Source: Pseudomonadota bacterium (lineage in GTDB: Bacteria > Desulfobacterota > Desulfobulbia > Desulfobulbales > JAGXFP01). From it: a DNA stretch of 64,000 nucleotides. The translations under genes and the position numbers were made by a program. Numbering within the stretch: the first letter of the stretch is position 1; every line of letters starts with the position of its first letter. The notes below the pieces were generated by a model. The model had not been told where the DNA came from. It was given only the letters and a program-made list of their open reading frames with translations, and made no database searches. This document shows positions 32,106 to 40,033 of this stretch, one piece after another. The stretch lies in contig JAHJIQ010000045.1 of the NCBI GenBank assembly GCA_018823285.1, positions 1 through 64,000 of the forward strand, given 5' to 3'.

Positions 32106-33331
32106 TGATATTCTGCCAGTGTCCTTTCCATGTTGACGGTATTGACGGAGGGTGATTGTTTGCGGCCGCCGTGGAGCGTACGGGCCATATAGGGAATGTT
32201 TTCACCAAGATACTTGTTGATCTCAGCCATGGTTACTTTCTTGTCCTGGTTCAGATCGGCTTCACCGGTTAGACCCAGGAGAAAATAATAGGTGAAAAGA
32301 CCGTGCCCTTTCTCGGTATACCAGCTGGAAAGCTCGGTCCCTGCTGAAGAATTGATAAGGGTCGTGTTGGTGCTCGCAGCCAGCGGGTTGTTGACGATGA
32401 TGCCCACCGGGCTTGCTTTCTTGAAAAGCGGAGCCCCGGAAAAACAGGCGTCGGTGACCACGGTTACCGATTTGGCCGGCATCTTGGCCAGGTTTTCGTA
32501 AAGGAGATCCAGCGAATACCCGCTGATCCTTACATTGTTGGCGTTGCCGTCCACCGGCAGAATGTACCCCTTCTTGGTCTCCAGGCTGGGAGCGCCATGG
32601 CCTGAATAGAATACAAAGATGTCTGATTGCTGAGGGGTAAGATACTCGAACAGTTTGCCTTTATGGGTATCGCTGGTCCCGAAGATCGATTCGAACACTC
32701 CTTTGGAGGCGTTGGCTTCAAAAATGATGTTCCCTTCCCGGTAGCCAAGGGTGTTGATCAGGTAATTTTTGACCAGTTCGGCATCGTTGACGGCAAAGTT
32801 GACGGACGGGATATCCTTGTCGTCATATTTTGCGTTGCCGATAACCACCGCCACCGCATACTTGTTGGTCTCTCTGGCCTTGCGGATTTTCTGCAGCTCT
32901 TTAGGGATCTCGTAGACTCCGAACATATCCGTTTCCCCCAGCTTTTCCAGTTCCATCTGGGCCATCGCCAGGTATTTTTCGGCATCCTTTGAGGGCGACA
33001 TGTTCAGGGATTTTTCCAGTTCGGTGTAGGCTTCACGATACTGCTGGAGCTCGAAATGGACTATTCCCTTCTCGCGATGGGGGAAATATTCGCCGTACCG
33101 CATTCCATAAAACCGGATCTTTGTCGCTTCCATGTCTTTGATTTCAATGGCTTTGGTGAATGATTCCAGAGCTTTTTCAAACTCGCCTTTCTCTTTCAGT
33201 TCAAGGCCTTCGAGATAGAGCTTCTTGTAATCTTCCAGGGCCCTGGCCGGTCTGGGAGAGATCAGGGTTGCGCCAAGCAGTAGAAGGATAATCAGGGAAA
33301 ATGGGACGATGGCTCTGTTCCTGAAAATCAT
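32102..33331 (-). CDS. exported caspase-like (peptidase C14) protein with TPR region
   Basis: 409 residues: a signal peptide (to about residue 31), TPR-like helices ~35-130 (LEGLELKEKGEFEKALESF, HFELQQYREAYTELEKSL), then a caspase fold with the His/Cys dyad H245 (YSGHGAP) and C296 (DACFSGA). A Ca-binding-like loop (DLNQDKKVTMAEI) occurs near the C-terminus, as in some metacaspases. Bacterial caspase homologues cut after basic or acidic residues; the target here is unknown. It heads the coupled operon with the DUF4384 and exonuclease genes. Confidence 0.9.
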   Translation of the reverse strand: MIFRNRAIVPFSLIILLLLGATLISPRPARALEDYKKLYLEGLELKEKGEFEKALESFTKAIEIKDMEATKIRFYGMRYGEYFPHREKGIVHFELQQYREAYTELEKSLNMSPSKDAEKYLAMAQMELEKLGETDMFGVYEIPKELQKIRKARETNKYAVAVVIGNAKYDDKDIPSVNFAVNDAELVKNYLINTLGYREGNIIFEANASKGVFESIFGTSDTHKGKLFEYLTPQQSDIFVFYSGHGAPSLETKKGYILPVDGNANNVRISGYSLDLLYENLAKMPAKSVTVVTDACFSGAPLFKKASPVGIIVNNPLAASTNTTLINSSAGTELSSWYTEKGHGLFTYYFLLGLTGEADLNQDKKVTMAEINKYLGENIPYMARTLHGGRKQSPSVNTVNMERTLAEYQ

Positions 33332-33417
33332 GGTTATGCCTCCGGTAAAACGGTTGATAAGTTACATGGTTAAACGTTTATTATGCGGTTCTTGCCCGAG
33401 AATTGCCACTATAAATT

Positions 33418-34653
33418 TTATTCAAAACGGTAAATGAAAGACAGCGTGTATTCATCGCTGTAATCACCGGTTGATGCAGCCAGGTCCATCTGAACCAAGT
33501 CTGTGATCATAGTGCCGAATCCGATTGAGTAAATGTCCTCGTTTGTATCCTTATCAGAGAACAGGTGGTCAAATTTTGGCTGGCTATATGGTGGGGGAAC
33601 ATACATTTTGCTGTAAGGGCGGTAATAGTAACCGCCCCGGATGGCGATGGGACGTTCTTTAACGGTTAAAACGTATTCGAGGCCCGCATGATACTCTGTT
33701 TCATCGTCCATTTTCCATTCAAGACCAGTGGGATCGATCTCAATATAGCCATCGAGAATGTCTGAGTACTCAATGACAAGTGCATCGGCACTGATGGTCA
33801 GGCTTGAAAATTTGTATGAGATGCCGCCACCCCAGACATCAGGTACTTTAAATGTGCTGTCGAAACGCCTATAAAGTTCATACCTGTCTGATGTTCCGTT
33901 AAAAACATATGAGCTTGCATTGGCAGTGAACTCCGGGCCTTTTCGGTATACCATGCCTATGTTGAGCTCGCTGAAAGGATTCCAGAGCAGGGACGCAATG
34001 TAGTGACCGGCGCTCCCATCCCCTTCAATTCTGACCTCGTCTTCCCCGTCAACAGGGTTCCAGGGGTCGAGATGTTTGGTGGAGACCGACTTGTAATCAA
34101 ACTCGGTCATGTTCAGGGAGATTCCTATAGAGAGACTGTCGATCACTTTCAGGCCCATCCCTAAACCGTAAGTAACACCATCAATATTACTTGTGATGTA
34201 ATACGGGTCTGTCCCGTGCTGCCATATATACTCGTTGTTAATATCAATTAACTGATGGCGATACAGGGAGAAGGTTGCATCCCCTTTAGGAACGACATAG
34301 CTGAGAAAAGATATCCCTTCGGAGTTGCTTTCATACTCGGTCGTTCTGTTTGCTCCAGGTGGATTGGGATAATCATAGATCTTCTGGGTGTAGCTACCCG
34401 TTTTGTGTTCGATTGAAAACTCCGGTTTTGTCAGTACCGTCAGCCCGGCGGGGTTGGTGTAGGCAGCGGTTGCGTCATCAGCCAGGCTGATAAAGGCGCC
34501 ACCCATTGCGTTTGATCTGGCTCCAGGATTATTGAACCTGAATTCGAAACCGAACATGTCGGGGCCGGAGAGCTGGGCGTAGACATCGTTACCGGTAATC
34601 AGTGTTGTTATGGCAGCTAACAGGAAAACGAGAGAGAGATTTTTTTTCATCAT
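33418..34653 (-). CDS. FadL/OMPP1-type outer-membrane protein, copy 2 of a tandem pair
   Basis: 411 residues with a signal peptide (ending NDVYAQ) and the family start motif NNPGARSNAMGGAFISLADD, then AAYTNPAGL. The rest is beta-barrel-like and ends in YRFE. Such proteins transport hydrophobic compounds across the outer membrane. It is closely related to the upstream gene (34726-35952), with the same N-terminal block and the same ending, so the pair is a tandem duplication. The substrate is unknown. Confidence 0.85.
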   Translation of the reverse strand: MMKKNLSLVFLLAAITTLITGNDVYAQLSGPDMFGFEFRFNNPGARSNAMGGAFISLADDATAAYTNPAGLTVLTKPEFSIEHKTGSYTQKIYDYPNPPGANRTTEYESNSEGISFLSYVVPKGDATFSLYRHQLIDINNEYIWQHGTDPYYITSNIDGVTYGLGMGLKVIDSLSIGISLNMTEFDYKSVSTKHLDPWNPVDGEDEVRIEGDGSAGHYIASLLWNPFSELNIGMVYRKGPEFTANASSYVFNGTSDRYELYRRFDSTFKVPDVWGGGISYKFSSLTISADALVIEYSDILDGYIEIDPTGLEWKMDDETEYHAGLEYVLTVKERPIAIRGGYYYRPYSKMYVPPPYSQPKFDHLFSDKDTNEDIYSIGFGTMITDLVQMDLAASTGDYSDEYTLSFIYRFE

Positions 34654-34725
34654 GGCTCCAGCGATTAAGATTTGTATTTGGCTAAAATGTTATCTGAAAA
34701 GGTATTTAGAGGAAATAATTCTTCC

Positions 34726-35952
34726 TTATTCAAGTCGGTAAACCAGTGAAAAGCTCCCTTCGTTGACAAGGTCACCGAATGAGCCGGAAACGTCTACCTG
34801 GAGGTTTTCACTTAAAACTGCACCGACTCCAACAGTATAGATGTTGTCATCAGTACCGCCTGTATCCATGCCACTAGAAATTTCCCTGGCTGAGTGGTTT
34901 GGACGGAAGAAGTAGCCACACCGAAGGGCAATTGGAGTTGATGCCAAGGCGAATACATATTCCAGCCCTGCATGGTATTCCCAAGTATCTTCTATTTCAA
35001 AAGCGTTTGTTGGCTGGCCAGAGTCATCGAGCGCGTCATCAAGTATCTGTGAATATTTGATGTGATTTGCGTCTGCCGCAAGTGTGAGTCCGATGGGGAA
35101 GGAGTATGAAATACCGACTCCGTAAAATTCGGGGACATGAAGGACATGGTTGTAGACTTTATTAATTAGGAGGTCATCGTTGACTGAAAGAGGAACAGAG
35201 GTGTCCTGACGGTATCTTATGCGTTCAAAGGTGAATTCTGCCCCTTCGTGATAGGCTGCGCCGAAATTGAACTCGTCAAACACGTTCCAGAGCATGGAAA
35301 CGATCACATGTTCATCTTTTCCCGAACCGTTGATTCTGTCCAGGTTGTCAATATATCCAGGGTCACTGTTGCTCATTCTTGTAGATATGGTTTTGTAATC
35401 CATCTGTGAGAAGTTGATCGTCAGTCCCAGAGAGAGAGGGGGGGCCACTTTCATCCCAAAGCCCAAGCCGTAGGTGTCGGCGTTAAGTTCCACTTCAGAG
35501 AAGACCCCAGAATCGGTTATATCGTCTTTCCAGGTGGTTCCGCTGGTTGAGTCGATCATCTTGTGCTTGAAGAGGGTGATGGTCGCCTTTTCCTTGGGGG
35601 TGGCATAGCTTACAAAAGAAAGGTTGCCGTCAGAGGATTCATAGTCGTGCTCACCCAATCCGTCCTTGACCCTGGTGGTAGTGGTCCCGTATTTATACTC
35701 AACTGAGAGTTCCTGCTTAGTAAGGACGGTGAGTCCCGCGGGGTTGGTATAGGCCGCAGAAGCGTCATCAGCCAGACCAATAAAGGCGCCACCCATGGCG
35801 TTAGCCCGAGCCCCGGGGTTGTTGAATCTGAAGTCGAAACCAAGCACATCTGGACCAAGAACAACTGCCTGGACTTGATGTGGGGCTGCAATTGCAAAAT
35901 AAAAAGCGAGAAGGATGACCAGAAAAGGTCTTTTTGATCCCATGATTTTCAC
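34726..35952 (-). CDS. FadL/OMPP1-type outer-membrane protein, copy 1 of a tandem pair
   Basis: 408 residues, signal peptide ending HQVQA, then NNPGARANAMGGAFIGLADD and AAYTNPAGLTVLTKQEL, nearly identical in this block to the downstream copy. The C-terminus is VYRLE. The loops differ between the copies, as expected for diverged substrate preference. It lies 72 bases before its paralogue, probably on one transcript. Confidence 0.85.
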   Translation of the reverse strand: MKIMGSKRPFLVILLAFYFAIAAPHQVQAVVLGPDVLGFDFRFNNPGARANAMGGAFIGLADDASAAYTNPAGLTVLTKQELSVEYKYGTTTTRVKDGLGEHDYESSDGNLSFVSYATPKEKATITLFKHKMIDSTSGTTWKDDITDSGVFSEVELNADTYGLGFGMKVAPPLSLGLTINFSQMDYKTISTRMSNSDPGYIDNLDRINGSGKDEHVIVSMLWNVFDEFNFGAAYHEGAEFTFERIRYRQDTSVPLSVNDDLLINKVYNHVLHVPEFYGVGISYSFPIGLTLAADANHIKYSQILDDALDDSGQPTNAFEIEDTWEYHAGLEYVFALASTPIALRCGYFFRPNHSAREISSGMDTGGTDDNIYTVGVGAVLSENLQVDVSGSFGDLVNEGSFSLVYRLE

Positions 35953-36438
35953 CCATTTTTTTATTAGTAATTAAGCTCTGATCGACTCGTGAAACGGGCT
36001 GACTCCATAATTTCCCCTATGTTAAAGAGCAGATGTGTGATTGTCAAAGATATATTTATTTTTCATCACAGGGTTGTGGGATGTTAGGGGGTGGGAAAAT
36101 GTGGATGTGGAGTTGGACTACACAAAACAATCAGGCGACCAGGTCGATTTCCTGGATTGTCCTACCGGTACCGATCACCCGGAGGAAGACCGATATCTCC
36201 CGGAGATTGCCGGAATGACTGCCGATCCAGGCTTGGAAAGATTCGCCTTTCTGGTGATTCTGGATTAAAAGGTGCTAACTTTGAAGAATGATGTCCGCAC
36301 TTGCAATTTTCATGGTAATCCAACCTTGTAACCGGTAGAATTTGTCTGTTTTTAGCTCTATAGGATTGTATCGGTTTGCCGATGATTTTGGATAAGCCAT
36401 TGAGTGAAGATTTTTGCAGTGCAGAACCTGGAGAGAGT
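35953..36438. other. divergent intergenic region with a possible small coding remnant
   Basis: 486 bases between the porin pair and the rhodanese/MBL gene. Frame 36041-36268 (plus) encodes a 75-residue stretch whose second half (VELDYTKQSGDQVDFLDC, DHPEEDRYLPEIAGM) looks protein-like. A GTG at about 36094 after GGGGTGGGAAAAT could start it. I do not recognise it; it may be a remnant. A -10-like TATAGGAT near 36359 may serve the downstream gene. Confidence 0.35.
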
Positions 36439-37566
36439 ATGGGCAAGGGAGAAATAACTGTTGAGGAACTCGAAGCGAAAATCCAGAGCGGCAAGGTGGA
36501 GCTGCTTCTGGATATGCGCAACCCTGATGAATTCGAGTCGTGGCGGATTGAGGGCAGGCATGAAATCGAGACCATGAATATCCCCCATACCGATCTGGTG
36601 GGGGAGGAGGAGAAATATCTTGATCGATTGCCGGTGGACAGGGAGATCATCGTGGTCTGTGCCCACGGTGATGCCTCGGCATATTCTGCGGCGGAATTGC
36701 GGAAGCTCGGGCTTAACGCCCGAGGTCTGGTCGGGGGGATGGAGGCGTGGAGCTTTCTCTATGAAACAACAAGGGTTGTCGACGATCCTCTTGTTATTCA
36801 GCTTTACCGACTTGCCAAGGGTTGCATCACCCATCTGGTCATCTCGGACGGCGAAGCGGTGGTGATTGATGCGGTCCGGCATATCGAGAAAATCAAGCAG
36901 CTCCTGGCCGACCATAATGCGACCTTGAAATATGTGTTTGATACCCATCTGCAGGCGGACCATATTTCCGGAGGCAGACAGCTGGCAGCAGATGCCGGAT
37001 GTGATTATTGCATCAGCCCCGTAGACGCGGCCGGGGCGGCATACAGTCATAAAATTCTTGCCGATGGTGAAACCTTTGCGGTCGGGAAAAGCAAATTGCG
37101 GGTGTTGCACACTCCGGGGCACACCCCGGGCAGTACCTCGTTTGTTCTCGATGAGAAATATATGTTTACCGGCGACGCGATCATGAAAAGCGCTTTGGGG
37201 CGGCCTGATCTCGGCGGCAAGGTCAGGGAGTGGGCCGATCTTCTTTTTGATACCATCCATCAGAGATTCCGCCGGATCGATGACCGGACGATCGTCTTGC
37301 CGACCCACGCCTCATCGGTGATGGAAAGGGATGCCGCCGGGGCAGTGTCTCTGACCCTCGGTGAAGCCAGAAGGAAGATGGAGTTGTTTTCAATCCGCGA
37401 CCGGCAGCAGTTTGCCGACCTGATTGAAAAGACCCTGCTGGAGAATCCGGCGCGCTACCAGGATATACGAATGGTCAATCTCGGGCAGAGTGATCCTGAC
37501 GAGGAGAAACGAAAGGAGCTGGAAACGGGGAAAAACCTCTGTGGCATGGCTGAAAAAAAAGGATGA
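36439..37566 (+). CDS. rhodanese plus metallo-beta-lactamase fold protein (persulfide-metabolism type)
   Basis: 375 residues from ATG 36439 (GGAGAG just upstream); an upstream ATG at 36376 would add 21 residues with no site. The N-terminal rhodanese has VELLLDMRNPDEFESW and active Cys in VVCAHGDASA. The metallo-beta-lactamase domain has DTHLQADHISGG (metal ligands), HTPGHTPGSTSF and FTGDAIMKSALGR. This fits the ETHE1/CstB-type persulfide dioxygenase and sulfur-transferase group, though the order of domains is the reverse of CstB. It would act on glutathione or CoA persulfides or polysulfide in the cytoplasm. The stop overlaps the next gene by 4 bases. Confidence 0.85.
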   Translation: MGKGEITVEELEAKIQSGKVELLLDMRNPDEFESWRIEGRHEIETMNIPHTDLVGEEEKYLDRLPVDREIIVVCAHGDASAYSAAELRKLGLNARGLVGGMEAWSFLYETTRVVDDPLVIQLYRLAKGCITHLVISDGEAVVIDAVRHIEKIKQLLADHNATLKYVFDTHLQADHISGGRQLAADAGCDYCISPVDAAGAAYSHKILADGETFAVGKSKLRVLHTPGHTPGSTSFVLDEKYMFTGDAIMKSALGRPDLGGKVREWADLLFDTIHQRFRRIDDRTIVLPTHASSVMERDAAGAVSLTLGEARRKMELFSIRDRQQFADLIEKTLLENPARYQDIRMVNLGQSDPDEEKRKELETGKNLCGMAEKKG

Positions 37567-38690
37567 GCGGCAAACCTGATATTGTCAGGATTTTTTTCCC
37601 GGAGCGGATACAGAAAAAGATAACCCCGTTGGGCTCCGGAAAGATCAACGATACCTGGCTGGTTGAGTTTGCCGGGGGAGGACCGGCTCAAGCTGTCCTG
37701 CAGCGGATAAACACCAGGGTTTTCCGACAGCCTGAAAAGATCATGGCCAATCTCCGGAATCTGTCGCGCCATCTGGAGAAAGATATCGGTCCTGAACCGG
37801 ACCACGATGCAGACCGCTGGCAGACGGTCACTCCGTATCTTACCCCCGGAGGCCAGGATCTCTATCGTGATGGCGGTGGCGGGGTCTGGCGGATGCTTTC
37901 GTTTATCGACCATGCGTCCAGTTTCGAGAGGGTGGAAGGGGATGGGCAGGCCCGCGAGGTTGGCCGAGCCCTGGGAAAATTCCATCGGTTGACCATCGAT
38001 CTTGACCCTGCAGAGTTTTTTGATACTTTGCCCGGTTTTCATGTTACCCCGCAATACCTGAACAGATATGATCAGATTGTAACCGCACTTAAATTCATCC
38101 CGGGATCTGCAGAGGAAGAGTTCTGTGCGGAATTTATCGAAAAAAATCGGACCGGAGTCACTGTCCTTGAAGATGCATTTACAGAAGGGCGTCTCAAGAG
38201 AAGAATTATCCATGGCGACCCCAAGGTGTCGAATATCATGCTTGCTGATGATACCGGCAAGGCGGTGGGCCTGGTGGATCTTGACACGGTGAAACCAGGT
38301 CTTTTGCTGTATGATCTCGGCGACTGTTTCAGATCATGTTGCAATCCAGTCGGCGGCGGCGGGGGAGATCTTGATTCTGTAAGGTTTGATATAGAAGTAT
38401 TCCGTTCGGTCCTGACCGGTTATCTCGGTGAGATGGGTGCATATCTGGCCGATCCCGAGTATGATCTGCTGTCCAGGGCGACAGGTCTGATCAGTTTTGA
38501 ACTCGGACTGCGTTACTTTACCGATCACCTGGAAGGGGACCATTATTTCAGGGTTGACGCCCCGGGGCAGAATCTGAACCGGGCGGTCGGCCAGTTCCTG
38601 CTGGCTGCGGATATTCTACGACAAGACGGAGAACTCAGGGATGCGGTCAACTCATGTCGAAAATTTCAAAGGATACACCCTTCATTTTGA
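37563..38690 (+). CDS. phosphotransferase-family kinase, N-acetylhexosamine 1-kinase-like
   Basis: 375 residues of the aminoglycoside phosphotransferase/choline kinase fold: the N-lobe GSGKINDTWLVEF, the catalytic loop IIHGDPKVSNIM (Asp base and Asn), and the metal-binding LVDLDTVKPG. The HGDxKxxN pattern and length resemble NahK-type sugar kinases. It probably phosphorylates a sugar or amino sugar at C1. The start overlaps the previous gene (ATGA), and the 3' end overlaps the next gene by 37 bases. Confidence 0.8.
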   Translation: MSGKPDIVRIFFPERIQKKITPLGSGKINDTWLVEFAGGGPAQAVLQRINTRVFRQPEKIMANLRNLSRHLEKDIGPEPDHDADRWQTVTPYLTPGGQDLYRDGGGGVWRMLSFIDHASSFERVEGDGQAREVGRALGKFHRLTIDLDPAEFFDTLPGFHVTPQYLNRYDQIVTALKFIPGSAEEEFCAEFIEKNRTGVTVLEDAFTEGRLKRRIIHGDPKVSNIMLADDTGKAVGLVDLDTVKPGLLLYDLGDCFRSCCNPVGGGGGDLDSVRFDIEVFRSVLTGYLGEMGAYLADPEYDLLSRATGLISFELGLRYFTDHLEGDHYFRVDAPGQNLNRAVGQFLLAADILRQDGELRDAVNSCRKFQRIHPSF

Positions 38691-39853
38691 AAACTGAAAC
38701 ACCGGAGAACGGACTCTTTACCTACCAGAAGAATGGTTTCTTTTTTGCGCTCGTAGCCGAAGGTCTGGAAGAAGAAGGAGGCAGGGAGCTTGCCGAACTC
38801 GGGGCGGAGGAAGTCAAAGCGGTGTACCGCGGGGTGCGGTTCAAGGCCGATATGCCGACGGTGTACCGGATCAACTATCAGTCCCGACTCTGCACCAGAA
38901 TCCTCGCGCCGCTCCTGACCTTTGATTGTCACAGCACCAAATATCTCTATAAAACCGCCAGAAATATTCCCTGGCCGGCCATTTTACGAAAAAACGGCTC
39001 CTTTGCCGTTTCGGCGACCGTTTCCCACAGCAAGATCCGCCATTCGAAATATGCCGCTCTCTGCCTGAAGGATGCCGTTGTCGATTCCTTCAGGGAGGAG
39101 TTCGGGGTCAGACCCGATGTCGACCGGCGGGAGCCGGACCTCTGGCTTCACCTCCATGTGGAGAACAACCGGGCGGTGATCAGTCTCGACACTTCAGGGG
39201 GCTCTCTCCATCGGCGCGGGTATCGGCAGGACTCGGTTGAGGCCCCGATGCAGGAAACCCTGGCGGCGGCGATTGTCAGATTCTCCGGCTGGAATGGTGA
39301 AAAGCCCCTCTATGACCCCATGTGCGGCTCCGGAACCATTCTGGCGGAGGCCTATATGCGATATTGCCGGATTCCGGCGGCCTGTTTCAGGGATAGATTC
39401 GGCTTTGCCGCGATGCCTGATTTCAGCCCCTCCGATTGGAAGGCGGAAAAAGAAAAAGCAGACAAGGCTCGAAGAAAACTTCCCGCCGGTCTGATTTCCG
39501 GCAGCGACGGTTCTCAGGAATCTGTTGCCGCGGCCCGGGAAAATCTGGCCACCCTCCCCGGGGGCAGGGAAGTAGTGATAAAAAAATCGATCTTCCAGAA
39601 GCTTGTCAATCTCGAAAACCGGGTGATTATTTCAAACCCTCCCTACGGCATCAGACTTGGCAGGGAGGAGGAGAACGCTTCCCTGATGAAGGAATTCGGC
39701 GATTTTCTGAAGCACCGGTGTCAGGGGTCTGAGGCATATCTTTATTTCGGGCGCAGGGAAATGTTGAAAACAATCGGTCTGAAGCCTGCCTGGAAGAAAG
39801 ATCTGAGTAATGGCGGTCTGAAAGGAGTGCTGGCCCGGTATGATATGTATTAA
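38654..39853 (+). CDS. THUMP-domain rRNA guanine-N2 methyltransferase, RlmL type
   Basis: 399 residues. An N-terminal ferredoxin-like/THUMP region (FFALVAEGLEEEGGRELAEL, then DLWLHLHVENNRAVISLD) is followed by a class I methyltransferase with YDPMCGSGTILAEA (SAM) and IISNPPYGIRLG, the NPPY catalytic motif for exocyclic amino groups. The length fits the N-terminal half of E. coli RlmL (m2G2445 of 23S rRNA) or the stand-alone members. The start lies inside the kinase gene; no later ATG is suitable. Confidence 0.9.
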   Translation: MSKISKDTPFILKTETPENGLFTYQKNGFFFALVAEGLEEEGGRELAELGAEEVKAVYRGVRFKADMPTVYRINYQSRLCTRILAPLLTFDCHSTKYLYKTARNIPWPAILRKNGSFAVSATVSHSKIRHSKYAALCLKDAVVDSFREEFGVRPDVDRREPDLWLHLHVENNRAVISLDTSGGSLHRRGYRQDSVEAPMQETLAAAIVRFSGWNGEKPLYDPMCGSGTILAEAYMRYCRIPAACFRDRFGFAAMPDFSPSDWKAEKEKADKARRKLPAGLISGSDGSQESVAAARENLATLPGGREVVIKKSIFQKLVNLENRVIISNPPYGIRLGREEENASLMKEFGDFLKHRCQGSEAYLYFGRREMLKTIGLKPAWKKDLSNGGLKGVLARYDMY

Positions 39854-40033
39854 TGCTTCCAGCATGCACTTTCTAACATTCGCTTCAGAGTGCGGCGGAA
39901 AATTTTCGGAGCAACATCTTTTTGTGATAGTATGAATCCAGACTCGAGCCACAAATCCTTAACTGTTGCAATTGGTGTGTTTTTTTTATATTTTATGGGA
40001 GCAGTTCCTGATAACCACTAAGGTCCCCTCTAC

